Shown: positions 18,130 through 25,131 of the stretch, one piece after another
Position numbering within the stretch: the first letter of the stretch is position 1
Layout of the letters: every line of letters starts with the position of its first letter
Origin: CAYTZO01 sp964442525
GTDB lineage: Bacteria > Patescibacteriota > Microgenomatia > UBA10105 > UBA927
DNA length: 26,384 nt
Assembly (NCBI GenBank): GCA_964442525.1
Contig: CAYTZO010000011.1
Coordinates: 1 to 26,384 of the forward strand
Reading direction: 5' to 3'
Made by a program: the position numbers and the translations under genes
The notes under the pieces: generated by a model
Databases searched by the model: none
Seen by the model: only the letters and a program-made list of their open reading frames with translations
Told to the model about the DNA's origin: nothing

Positions 18130-19239
18130 ATGATCAAAAAGCATCGCCGCCAAATTCGCGTTGCCATCGTTGGGCTGGGCAACTGCGCCTCTTCCCTGGT
18201 CCAGGGACTCACGTACTACAAAAATGCTCACGATGATAAGCCGATCGTCGGCCTTATGCACACGGTTTTGGGAGGATACCGTGTCCGGGACATCGAGGTG
18301 GTTGCCGCCTTTGATATTCATGAAGGGAAAGTCGGCCGTGACGTAGCCGAGGCGATTTACAGAAGCCCCAATAACACCAAAATTTTTGCCAACGTGACAA
18401 AAACCGGTGTAACCGTCGTCAATAGTCCCGTGCTTGACGGCGTCGGCGAATTTTTAAAAGGCGTAGTTATCCCGTCAAAACGGACTATCCCCGATCCCGC
18501 CGCGGTCCTGGGGAAGTCCGGCGCAGAGATTCTCATTAGTTATTTGCCCGTCGGCAGCCAGAAAGCAACCGAATATTGGGCACGGGTGGCTCTTAAGGCC
18601 GGGGTGGCGATGATCAACTGTGTGCCGGTGTTTATCGCAAGTAACCCCGATTGGGCCAAGCGTTTTGCCCAAGCCAAAATCCCGATTATCGGCGATGACA
18701 TTAAAAGCCAGGTCGGAGCGACGATTTTGCATCGGACGCTCGTGAATCTTTTCCTTGACCGGGGGATGCCGATTGACCGGACGTATCAGTTAAACGTCGG
18801 CGGCAATACGGACTTTCTCAATATGCTCGAATACAGCCGTCTCGCCAGTAAAAAACTCTCCAAAACCCGCTCGGTTACCTCTCAGATAAATTTGCGAAAA
18901 CAATCGATCGACGCGGAAAACGTCCATATCGGGCCGAGCGATTTTGTGCCATGGCTCAAGGACAATAAAGTTGCCTTCATTCGTGTGGAAAGCCGGCACT
19001 TCGGTGACGTACCGATGAACGTGGAACTTCGCCTGTCTGTCGAGGATTCTCCCAATTCCGCGGGAGTCGTTATTGACGCGATTCGCTGCGCCAAAATTGC
19101 TTTGACGCGCGGATTAGGCGGTCCGATTCTTCCCGCTTGCGCATACTTTATGAAGTCTCCGCCGGTTCAGATGAGAGACACAGAAGCACGACAGGAGCTT
19201 GAAGCGTTTATTCAAAGCCCGCTCAAAGCTAAGCTTTGA
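18130..19239 (+). CDS. ino1: Inositol-3-phosphate synthase
   Basis: Converts glucose 6-phosphate to 1D-myo-inositol 3-phosphate with NAD as cofactor, the first step to inositol lipids and inositol sugars. The 369-residue form is the compact type known from actinobacteria and archaea rather than the ~500-residue eukaryotic one. Motifs: NAD-binding VAIVGLGNCASSLVQG (11-26), GLMHTVLGGY (41-50), VVAAFDIHEGKVGRDVAEAI (57-76), ISYLPVGSQKATEYW (136-150), GDDIKSQVGATILHR (188-202), NVGGNTDFLNM (222-232), KTRSVTSQ (245-252), PSDFVPWLKDNKVAF (269-283) and EDSPNSAGVVIDAIRCAKIA (305-324). The start is set at ATG 18130; ATG 18100 is a possible alternative, and anything earlier is Arg/Cys-rich non-family sequence. 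It is divergent from the GT4 operon and convergent with the wecG-like gene. Confidence 0.93.
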   Translation: MIKKHRRQIRVAIVGLGNCASSLVQGLTYYKNAHDDKPIVGLMHTVLGGYRVRDIEVVAAFDIHEGKVGRDVAEAIYRSPNNTKIFANVTKTGVTVVNSPVLDGVGEFLKGVVIPSKRTIPDPAAVLGKSGAEILISYLPVGSQKATEYWARVALKAGVAMINCVPVFIASNPDWAKRFAQAKIPIIGDDIKSQVGATILHRTLVNLFLDRGMPIDRTYQLNVGGNTDFLNMLEYSRLASKKLSKTRSVTSQINLRKQSIDAENVHIGPSDFVPWLKDNKVAFIRVESRHFGDVPMNVELRLSVEDSPNSAGVVIDAIRCAKIALTRGLGGPILPACAYFMKSPPVQMRDTEARQELEAFIQSPLKAKL

Positions 19240-19244
19240 TTTTA
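19223..19244 (+). terminator. Likely intrinsic terminator overlapping the ino1 stop
   Basis: TCAAAGCT (19223-19230) and AGCTTTGA (19232-19239) form an 8-bp stem with a tiny loop, followed by TTTTA. The stop codon is inside the stem. The stem is only moderately GC-rich, so strength is uncertain. Confidence 0.4.
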
Positions 19245-19245
19245 T

Positions 19246-20094
19246 CTAGAGCGATAGAATCTTCTCTTTCAAAACCAAAACCATGAATTTTATAAGCGTC
19301 AATTGTCGCCGCCATCGCCATGGCTCATTGATGAGCCGCCATGCCCATTCAAACCCTATCAATCTGATAATTAGTGGTGCACGGCGTATTCTGCCGGCAA
19401 TGGTATCAAATGACCCCCCGACGGCCATCAGGATGAGTTTCGGGTTTCGGGTTTCGGGTTTCGGGGCATGTCCGCCGATGCTCGATGCTCTGTGCTCGAT
19501 ACTCGACAGGAGTTTTTCGATGAAAAACTCCTGTTTTGGCGCGCCTAAACCCACAAAGACAATGCGGGTTTTTGTTTTTGCGATCTTCTCGCTTATGTCA
19601 GCTACGTTACCTAAATTACGCAGAGAAAGATCCCCGGGGTCTACCGCCCACCCATGAAGCCCCGGGTACTTCCGGCGTAAGCACTCGAGCGCTTCGACTG
19701 CTACTTTGGCTCTTCCACCGATAAGTCCGATTGTGGCGCCCTCTTCCGAAGCAATTTTTGCTAAGTCTTCAGCGGTCTCCACCCCGGGGATCCTTTTCTC
19801 TATGACTTCCGTCCGGTTTTTTTTAAGAATTCTGCTCGCCCATACCACGCCGATACCATCGGGGATTGCTATGTCGGCCCGATTGAGTATGTCGCGAAAA
19901 TGTTTATCGCCCCCTGCATAGACGATTTGTTCTGGGTTGGGAGTGACAATAATCAAGGGTTTTCCGATTTTTTTGGTCGTTGAGTTCTGTATTTTGTGTT
20001 TTGGATCTAGGTACTTTTGAATATACTCTAAGATTTTTTCTTTAGAGTCTGACGTTATCGATATTCCCAGCACTTTTACCGCATTTAGTCCCAT
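19246..20094 (-). CDS. WecG/TagA/CpsF-family glycosyltransferase (GT26) with repeat-encoded insert
   Basis: Members transfer N-acetylmannosamine(uronic acid) or similar sugars to undecaprenyl-linked GlcNAc in teichoic acid, common-antigen or capsule synthesis. The 282-residue protein has the family signatures: VKVLGISI at the start, TPNPEQIVYA (51-60), the acidic ADIAIPDGIGVVWASR (73-88), RIPG (101-104), FVGLGAPKQEFFIEK (180-194) and MAVGGSFDTIAGRIRRAP (223-240), then EWAWRLINEPWRWRR. Between EKLL and LILMAVGG lies an extra 20-odd residues (about 197-219) coded by two arrays of 7-base repeats. The start is ATG 20094; a TTG at 20112 would add six residues. A TATAAT on the minus strand (20098-20103) ends just 3 bases before the ATG, too close for a normal promoter unless translation starts later (GTG at 20073). 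Confidence 0.88.
   Translation of the reverse strand: MGLNAVKVLGISITSDSKEKILEYIQKYLDPKHKIQNSTTKKIGKPLIIVTPNPEQIVYAGGDKHFRDILNRADIAIPDGIGVVWASRILKKNRTEVIEKRIPGVETAEDLAKIASEEGATIGLIGGRAKVAVEALECLRRKYPGLHGWAVDPGDLSLRNLGNVADISEKIAKTKTRIVFVGLGAPKQEFFIEKLLSSIEHRASSIGGHAPKPETRNPKLILMAVGGSFDTIAGRIRRAPLIIRLIGFEWAWRLINEPWRWRRQLTLIKFMVLVLKEKILSL
19437..19464. repeat. Heptanucleotide array GTTTCGG x4
   Basis: Four perfect tandem copies of GTTTCGG inside the WecG-like gene, reading PKPETRNPK on the coding strand. Because the unit is 7 bases, gain or loss of one copy shifts the reading frame. Confidence 0.9.
19477..19504. repeat. Heptanucleotide array GATGCTC x4 (imperfect)
   Basis: Four 7-base units (GATGCTC, GATGCTC, TGTGCTC, GATACTC), 12 bases from the first array, reading SSIEHRASSI on the coding strand. 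It is unrelated in sequence to the first array but has the same period and copy number. Confidence 0.8.
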
Positions 20095-20327
20095 AGAATT
20101 ATAAAGAATCAATAGTTAATAGCAGCGAACCTATGGAAAGAGAACGATTGAACACAAAAAATCGTATCTAATTTTTTCGGAAGTCCCTAAAGCCCTATTT
20201 TTTAGATAATTGCTATAAGTTTTCTTAAATTAAATGATAAAAATGGCTGTTTTTCCCCGAATTTTTGATCTACAAACTTTTATAGGCTTTCCCACTTTCT
20301 ATAAACCGCTCTCCGTAAACTTCGTTA

Positions 20328-21416
20328 CTATTTTTTGCTGATACTTCGCTTATAAAGCTCTATGTGTTCGATGGCAACCCCGGTCCCGCGGACGACGCAA
20401 AGAAGCGGGTCTTCCGCGACATGCGCCGGAACGCCGGTCATCTGCGTCATCAGTTTATCGAGGTTGGTAAGAAGGCTGGTTCCGCCCGCCATGACAATCC
20501 CTTTATCAATGATATCGGCCGCAAGCTCCGGCGGAGTATCTTCTAAAACCGCCTTCACTGCAGCGATAATCTGATGGAGGACGGGGGCAAGCGCCTGCCC
20601 TACTTCCGCCCGCGTGAGCGCAATCATGCGCGGCAATCCCGTAATCGCATCACGGCCGCGCACTTCCATGGCATCGACGGTCGACCCCTGCGCGTAAGAT
20701 CCTGCTGCGACAAGCTGGGAGAGATGCTGTTTTTTCATTTCGCCGCCTGGCGTTTTTTCTCCTCCGGCCATGGCATCACCGATCGTAATTTTAATGAGTT
20801 CCGCCATGCGCTCGCCGATAATCAGGTTGTAATTCCTCTTTACAAAGTTCGCGATGGCCTCATCAAGCCTGTTGCCCGCGACGCGGGCACTGTGATGGGC
20901 CACCACTCCGCCGAGAGAGATCACTGCGGCCTCCGTGCTTCCCCCGCCGATATCGACAATCATGCTGCCGGATGCCTGGGCAATCGGAATTTTAGCACCG
21001 ATTGCCGCGGCCAAGGGTTCTTCGATAAGATAGGCGACTCTGGCTCCGGCTGAAAGCGTCGCATCAAGGACAGCCCGACGCTCGACCTGCGTGACCCCGG
21101 TCGGCACACAAATCATCACTTCCGGCTTAAACAAACGGTTCCGGCCCACCGTGCGGTCGATAAAGTGAGAAAGGAGCGCCTCGGTAATCCGGTAGTCGGC
21201 GATCACTCCGTCGCGCATCGGACGGGTAGCGGCGATGTTAACGGGAGTCCGCCCGAGCATCTCTTTTGCCTCATTCCCTACCGCCACGACCCGATTATCA
21301 TCCACCGTGACGGCGACAACCGTCGGCTCATTGAGGACCACACCGACGCCGGCAAGCCAGACGAGGCTATTGGCAGTACCGAGATCAATACCAAGTCTTT
21401 TAGCAATACCGAACAT
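20328..21416 (-). CDS. mreB: Rod-shape determining protein MreB
   Basis: Actin-like ATPase that forms membrane-associated filaments guiding peptidoglycan insertion. The 362-residue protein has phosphate-1 (GIDLGTANSLVW, 9-20), CVPTGVTQVERRAV (103-116), EEPLAAAIGA (132-141), phosphate-2 (MIVDIGGGSTEAAVISLGG, 152-170), MEVRGRDAITGLPR (250-263) and the adenosine motif GIVMAGGTSLL (306-316). Between IG (212-213) and MEVRGRD there are 36 residues where I recall about 12 in typical MreB, so there is an insertion of about 24 residues in subdomain IIB. The start at ATG 21416 is supported by GAGAAGGAA a few bases upstream and by the MFGIAKRLGIDLGT beginning; an extension to 21539 is non-homologous. 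mreC and mreD are not adjacent. Confidence 0.95.
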   Translation of the reverse strand: MFGIAKRLGIDLGTANSLVWLAGVGVVLNEPTVVAVTVDDNRVVAVGNEAKEMLGRTPVNIAATRPMRDGVIADYRITEALLSHFIDRTVGRNRLFKPEVMICVPTGVTQVERRAVLDATLSAGARVAYLIEEPLAAAIGAKIPIAQASGSMIVDIGGGSTEAAVISLGGVVAHHSARVAGNRLDEAIANFVKRNYNLIIGERMAELIKITIGDAMAGGEKTPGGEMKKQHLSQLVAAGSYAQGSTVDAMEVRGRDAITGLPRMIALTRAEVGQALAPVLHQIIAAVKAVLEDTPPELAADIIDKGIVMAGGTSLLTNLDKLMTQMTGVPAHVAEDPLLCVVRGTGVAIEHIELYKRSISKK

Positions 21417-21451
21417 ACGTTCCTTCTCAAATTGAACATTATTGTAGTGGT

Positions 21452-21460
21452 ATTCTACCA
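21452..21460 (-). promoter_or_regulatory. Extended -10 promoter of mreB
   Basis: On the minus strand TGGTAGAAT, i.e. TGn followed by TAGAAT (5 of 6). Expected start near 21445, giving a leader of about 30 bases that contains the Shine-Dalgarno-like AAGGAA at 21421-21426. No clear -35 box, as is usual for extended -10 promoters. Confidence 0.45.
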
Positions 21461-21661
21461 TACCGCACGATATAATAACGAAGCTCCTCCATGAGGAAGG
21501 GCGCGAGGAGGAGCAAAATTTTTGAAGATCGCTTCCCAAGCTAGCAAGCTATACTATCGCATCAAAATAGCATAAAATAATGCAACTGACTGGATAAAAA
21601 AGTAGAACTAGCGAGCAGCGGAGCAAGAAAATTTTGCTACGACTTTAGCGCTTTGGTTTGT

Positions 21662-22882
21662 ATGGCTGCGAAAATCCGATCATTTCTGATACCTTTTGTT
21701 ACAATAAGTGTTGTTCTGGGTGTAGCAATCGGAGTGATTGCCTATGGACGGGGGTACCGCTTTGACTTCTCGGGAAGATCACTTAAAGCCACGGGTCTTC
21801 TCGTAGTCCACTCAGACCCTTCAGGAGCGCAGATTCTCATTGATGGCAAGCTCAATTCCGCCACTTCTGCCACGCTCAATCTCCTCCCCGGCTGGTACGC
21901 GGTGACCGTGAGTAAAGAGGGGTATCAACCTTGGAGTCAAAAGGTTAAAGTCCAGGGCGAAGTAGTCGCCCACGCAGAAGCGCTCCTTATCCCAACCAAT
22001 CCGTCTCTCACCGCAATTACCGCAAATGGCGCCGCAAGCCCTGTCCTTTCACCCGACGGCACCAAACTTGCCTATATTATTCCCATTCCGGCTCCGCAAA
22101 CCAATGGCGCGCTCCTGACTTCGACTGCAGGGGTCTGGGTCCTTGATGTCGTCGATAAGCCCCTCGGCCTCAATCGCGATGCGCGTGAGATTGCCAAATC
22201 AACCGTTGTCGACTTCTCTCCGGCAATACTTGCCTGGTCGCCAGACAGTAAACAGGTTTTGGCAACTATTGGGACAAAATCAACTAGCAACTCGTATCTT
22301 CTCGACGCTGATAAACTCAATGAACCGGTAGCTCTCGTTGCTGACATAAAAGCGCTTCAGGCCCAGTGGGCAGAACTGGGCAGCCAAAGGGATAAAGAAA
22401 AGCTTGCCACTTTGCCCCCTGATCTCGTAAAAATTGCCACAACCTCCACCGGATTCCGTTCGTTTTCTCCGGATGAAACCAAAATTCTCTACGGGGCAAC
22501 GGCATCTGCAACCATTCCTACTATCATCAATCCCCCTCTTATCGGATCAAACTCCACCCAGGAACGCCGCACTTTGGAAAAAGGAAAAATCTACGTCTAT
22601 GATATCAAGGAAGACAAGAACTTTGTGATCAATCTGGAAATCGCAGCAAATAATCCCCAGGCTCTTCAGTGGCTTCCCTCCTCGCGGCAGCTCCTGTGGG
22701 TGGGCCGCGATAAGATTGAAATTCTTGACTATGACGGTACGAACGCCCGTACGGCCTATTCCGGACCCTTCTGGGATTCCTTCGCCGTCCCCTGGGCATC
22801 AGGAGGCAAGCTGGTCATCCTGACAAATCTGAATCCCTCGGCGTCTGTCGTAAACAATTTATACGCGGTAAACCTTCGCTAA
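21662..22882 (+). CDS. Membrane-anchored PEGA-domain protein with beta-propeller repeats
   Basis: A 406-residue protein with a single N-terminal membrane helix (about residues 7-29: SFLIPFVTISVVLGVAIGVI). A PEGA domain follows (about 45-105: LVVHSDPSGAQILIDGK, LLPGWYAVTVSKEGYQPW). The rest holds WD40/TolB-like propeller blades (SPVLSPDGTKLAYIIP, ILAWSPDSKQVLATIG, FRSFSPDETKILYGAT, ALQWLPSSRQLLWVG). It probably sits outside the membrane and binds protein or polysaccharide; PEGA domains are common in surface proteins. No catalytic motif is seen. ATG 21662 is preferred over TTG 21653. The upstream 245-base stretch shows no convincing promoter for it. It is convergent with the next gene (10 bases apart). 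Confidence 0.8.
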   Translation: MAAKIRSFLIPFVTISVVLGVAIGVIAYGRGYRFDFSGRSLKATGLLVVHSDPSGAQILIDGKLNSATSATLNLLPGWYAVTVSKEGYQPWSQKVKVQGEVVAHAEALLIPTNPSLTAITANGAASPVLSPDGTKLAYIIPIPAPQTNGALLTSTAGVWVLDVVDKPLGLNRDAREIAKSTVVDFSPAILAWSPDSKQVLATIGTKSTSNSYLLDADKLNEPVALVADIKALQAQWAELGSQRDKEKLATLPPDLVKIATTSTGFRSFSPDETKILYGATASATIPTIINPPLIGSNSTQERRTLEKGKIYVYDIKEDKNFVINLEIAANNPQALQWLPSSRQLLWVGRDKIEILDYDGTNARTAYSGPFWDSFAVPWASGGKLVILTNLNPSASVVNNLYAVNLR

Positions 22883-22892
22883 GCTCTCTCCT

Positions 22893-23771
22893 TCAATAAA
22901 GAAACCCCACGGGATCCGAAACGTATTTTATGGGATTGCGGTGAAAAGCTACTTTCCCGTTAAATGACCAAGCCAGGACGTCAGCATCCTGGTCAAGGTG
23001 ATATTCTTGCCGGATTTGTTCCCAGGCATGAACGTCGTGATTGTTAAGCTTAATCTCGTCTTCGAGGCTGCGGCTCTCAGGTTTTTGATCCAGGGCACGG
23101 CCGGCCTGATCGAATATATCCGCGTAAAACAAAACCTTTATCGGTGATATTCCTTCTTTCTGAAAATGTTCAAGGACTACCGGGTGGTGCGCATACGTCC
23201 CTTCAACGACGGCAACCGGCCTCGGTTGATGCACAAAACGCGTCATGGCCCACGAGTCGCCGCTTTTGCTCTTCGTTGTTCCTTCAAAGCGAACATACAT
23301 ACCATCCGTATGTCTGAGAGTAATTTTTTCCTGACCGCTTTTCATGCCGAGAGTCAACTGATCCAGTATTTCACTAAGGACACCCCAACGGTAAAATTCC
23401 TCATACGGACGTTCGGGGTCCCGATGAGGGGAAGTTCTCGGGTGTAATGCCCAATCGACCTGAAAGATCATGCGCCTGCTCGGGGGGTTACGGCCTAAAA
23501 CGGATTCGGCATAGTCGTTAATTTTAATGCTATTGGTCGTTTTGCCGCTTTTTCTGCATCCTGCGACTAAAAAAACAAGACAGGACTCACCGCCGGCTAG
23601 CCGCGAGTCCATAAATTCTTTGAAGACATCAAGCCCTTCGTACGCAATCTCTTTCTTGGGGAGTAGACGGGCCCGATACTCTGCAAGTATATGACTGGGA
23701 TTACGAATCTTTAATGCACCAATCGTTGTTTCTGCTATCACAGAATCAATGAACCATGGCAATGGTATCAT
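22893..23771 (-). CDS. Uridine-kinase-like P-loop NTPase
   Basis: The 292-residue protein has a Walker A loop GCRKSGKTT (71-79) about 70 residues from the start. A predicted beta strand then gives MIFQVDWALHPR (101-112), where uridine kinases have their DxDHP acidic segment, and later PVAVVEGTYAHH (185-196), the counterpart of the VVIVEGI strand, and KVLFYADIFDQAGRALDQ (212-229), like the KIFVD...R lid region. This order fits the uridine kinase/phosphoribulokinase superfamily. The N-terminal 60 residues and the C-terminal 60 are not familiar, so the substrate is unknown and may be a sugar, nucleoside or protein. It has a clear promoter and an AAAGGAG site just before the ATG. Confidence 0.6.
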   Translation of the reverse strand: MIPLPWFIDSVIAETTIGALKIRNPSHILAEYRARLLPKKEIAYEGLDVFKEFMDSRLAGGESCLVFLVAGCRKSGKTTNSIKINDYAESVLGRNPPSRRMIFQVDWALHPRTSPHRDPERPYEEFYRWGVLSEILDQLTLGMKSGQEKITLRHTDGMYVRFEGTTKSKSGDSWAMTRFVHQPRPVAVVEGTYAHHPVVLEHFQKEGISPIKVLFYADIFDQAGRALDQKPESRSLEDEIKLNNHDVHAWEQIRQEYHLDQDADVLAWSFNGKVAFHRNPIKYVSDPVGFLY

Positions 23772-23773
23772 TA

Positions 23774-23819
23774 CTCCTTTATATCTTCATTATTTTACTC
23801 CGGACGCCCCTTCTGTCAA
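23774..23819 (-). promoter_or_regulatory. Promoter and ribosome binding site of the P-loop gene
   Basis: Minus strand: TTGACA (23814-23819), a 16-base spacer and TAAAAT (23792-23797, 5 of 6), then AAAGGAG at 23774-23780, two bases before the ATG at 23771. One of the few genes here with a recognisable Shine-Dalgarno site, although it is unusually close to the ATG. Confidence 0.6.
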
Positions 23820-23839
23820 GAAATGGTGCCCCAGGAGGG

Positions 23840-23857
23840 TCCCGCCAAAGCGCGGGA
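23840..23857. repeat. GC-rich hairpin, possible tRNA terminator or dispersed palindrome
   Basis: TCCCGC (23840-23845) and GCGGGA (23852-23857) around a 6-base loop, downstream of the tRNA pair. There is no T-run in the direction of tRNA transcription, so it may be a processing or dispersed repeat element rather than a classic terminator. Confidence 0.4.
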
Positions 23858-23894
23858 TTTCCCCGGCAACTGGCCCGTCAAAACAATACCTTTG

Positions 23895-23966
23895 TGCCCC
23901 TGATAGGAATCGAACCTACATCGGAGGTTTAGGAAACCTCTGCTCTATCCGTTGAGCTACAGGAGC
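23895..23966 (-). tRNA. tRNA-Arg (anticodon CCU)
   Basis: Full cloverleaf on the minus strand: acceptor GCTCCTG/CAGGGGC, D stem GCTC/GAGC, anticodon stem GAGGT/ACCTC with loop TTCCTAA (anticodon CCT, reads AGG), T arm GTAGG-TTCGATT-CCTAT, discriminator A. The 3' CCA is not encoded (CAA follows). Confidence 0.93.
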
Positions 23967-24012
23967 TCTGTCCGTTCCCTTGCCCTGAGTCCCCGAAGGA
24001 AACTATGGGGGC

Positions 24013-24088
24013 TGGTCGGGATGGCCAGACTCGAACTGGCGACCTCACGGTCCCGAACCGTGCGTTCTACCAACTGAACTACATCCCG
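24013..24088 (-). tRNA. tRNA-Pro (anticodon CGG)
   Basis: Full cloverleaf on the minus strand: acceptor CGGGATG/CATCCCG, D stem GTTC/GAAC, anticodon stem CACGG/CCGTG with loop TTCGGGA (anticodon CGG, reads CCG), T arm GCCAG-TTCGAGT-CTGGC, discriminator A followed by an encoded CCA (24013-24015). It lies 46 bases upstream of tRNA-Arg and is probably co-transcribed with it. Confidence 0.94.
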
Positions 24089-24127
24089 CCTCATCGCCGG
24101 ATCACAAGAGGTGACCCGATCCCTCGT

Positions 24128-24136
24128 ATTGTAGCA
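24128..24136 (-). promoter_or_regulatory. Extended -10 promoter for the tRNA pair
   Basis: Minus strand TGCTACAAT, an extended -10 (TGn plus TACAAT). Start expected near 24121, about 33 bases before tRNA-Pro. It lies back to back with the promoter of the Maf gene. Confidence 0.45.
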
Positions 24137-24154
24137 AACGCGGACATTTTGCGG

Positions 24155-24160
24155 TATAAT
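24155..24160 (+). promoter_or_regulatory. Consensus -10 box giving a leaderless Maf mRNA
   Basis: TATAAT ends 6 bases before the ATG at 24167, so the expected +1 is the A of the start codon. No Shine-Dalgarno site is present. A -35 is poorly defined (TTGTAG at 24129-24134 with a 20-base spacer). Confidence 0.55.
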
Positions 24161-24166
24161 CCATTC

Positions 24167-24817
24167 ATGGCTATCCGTTTTACCTCACCGCACGCCCCTC
24201 CCGTGGAACCGCCCGTCGACGTTATCCTGGCTTCTCAGTCAATTGGACGCAAAATGCTTCTCGAGAAGCTTGGACTGCGGTTCCGCGTAATCTCAACCAG
24301 GATCAACGAAGACAGCATTTCCGCCTCCGACCCCTTTCAGACCCTCAAAAAACGCGCAACAGCCAAAGCTGGCGAGATCGTCGATCATCCGGGCGTCTAC
24401 GACATCTCCGAAACGGCCAAAACGCTCGTTATTGCCGCTGATTCTATGGGTGTCATGGGCAAAAAGACCTTTGGCAAGCCCAACGACCGCGAAGACGCCA
24501 AGCTCATGCTCAAAAATCTCATGGGTAAAACCCACACGTTTGGTACAGCCGTCCACCTCGTGTACCTTGAAGCCGGCAAGGTCAAAAAGCGCTGGGAAAA
24601 AACGGTTAAAACCAAGGTGACACTCAAAAAGCTCGCACCAATTGAAATGGAAAGCTACCTTGTCCGCTACGACCTCACCCGCTTTGCCGCGGCGTACGCA
24701 TTTAACGAAGCCCCCTGGGATCTGATCGGGAAAATCGACGGAAGCTACACCAACGTCATCGGTCTACCCTTTGAAGTGCTTCTTCCAGTTCTAAGGCAGC
24801 TAAAGATTATCTCCTGA
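24167..24817 (+). CDS. Maf-family nucleoside triphosphate pyrophosphatase
   Basis: Hydrolyses non-canonical or modified nucleoside triphosphates to monophosphates (house-cleaning). The 216 residues match the family length. Motifs: VILASQSIGRKMLLEKLGL (19-37), INEDSI (46-51), the catalytic-site region VIAADSMGVMGKKTFGKP (88-105) with the conserved Lys before Pro, LMLKNLMGKTHTFGTAV (113-129) and the C-terminal KIDGSYTNVIGLPFEVL (189-205). Where most Maf proteins have GKAGAYxIQ this one has FAAAYAFNE (173-181), a departure that may change substrate choice. The start at 24167 is set by the TATAAT just upstream; the open frame upstream runs through tRNA-Pro and is not coding. Confidence 0.88.
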   Translation: MAIRFTSPHAPPVEPPVDVILASQSIGRKMLLEKLGLRFRVISTRINEDSISASDPFQTLKKRATAKAGEIVDHPGVYDISETAKTLVIAADSMGVMGKKTFGKPNDREDAKLMLKNLMGKTHTFGTAVHLVYLEAGKVKKRWEKTVKTKVTLKKLAPIEMESYLVRYDLTRFAAAYAFNEAPWDLIGKIDGSYTNVIGLPFEVLLPVLRQLKIIS

Positions 24818-24818
24818 T

Positions 24819-25112
24819 ATGCCCGAAGCCGGCAGACATTTTGACAGTCTTGTAAAAGCAACCGTCGCGGCAGAACTTTCCGCAAAAAAAGTCCCCCTCG
24901 GAAACCATATGAGGAGGATACTTCAGGTGGTCAAAGGATCGGCTCAATATGTTGACAGTCCTTGCCCGGGTTCGGGAAAGCGCCCCAAAACGACCTTCCT
25001 TGAACAAACCGGCTACGAGCCCCTCACGATTTTGGTAAAAGGCATCTGCAGCGCATCCTGCGGCAAGGATCTTACCTGGAATCCGGCATCGGAAACGTGG
25101 GACATATCCTAA
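24819..25112 (+). CDS. Small unknown protein with three cysteines
   Basis: A 97-residue protein of unknown function whose ATG follows the Maf stop by one base, so it is probably translated from the same mRNA. It has an amphipathic N-terminal half (HFDSLVKATVAAELSAKKVP) and cysteines at 49, 77 and 81, the last two in GICSASCGKDLTW, which could bind metal or form a disulfide. No membrane segment or signal is seen. I do not recognise a family. Confidence 0.5.
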   Translation: MPEAGRHFDSLVKATVAAELSAKKVPLGNHMRRILQVVKGSAQYVDSPCPGSGKRPKTTFLEQTGYEPLTILVKGICSASCGKDLTWNPASETWDIS

Positions 25113-25131
25113 ACTCCGGGGTAAAAGGGAG

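Noticed and set aside
20098..20103. TATAAT as promoter of the WecG-like gene
   Set aside because: It ends only 3 bases before the ATG, so transcription would begin after the start codon, and no -35 is visible. Kept only as a remark in that gene's entry.
21417..21539. Longer MreB N-terminus
   Set aside because: Non-homologous sequence containing the promoter and Shine-Dalgarno site of mreB.
24005..24166. N-terminal extension of the Maf protein
   Set aside because: It runs through the tRNA-Pro gene on the opposite strand and past a TATAAT box; ATG 24167 gives the family's normal beginning.
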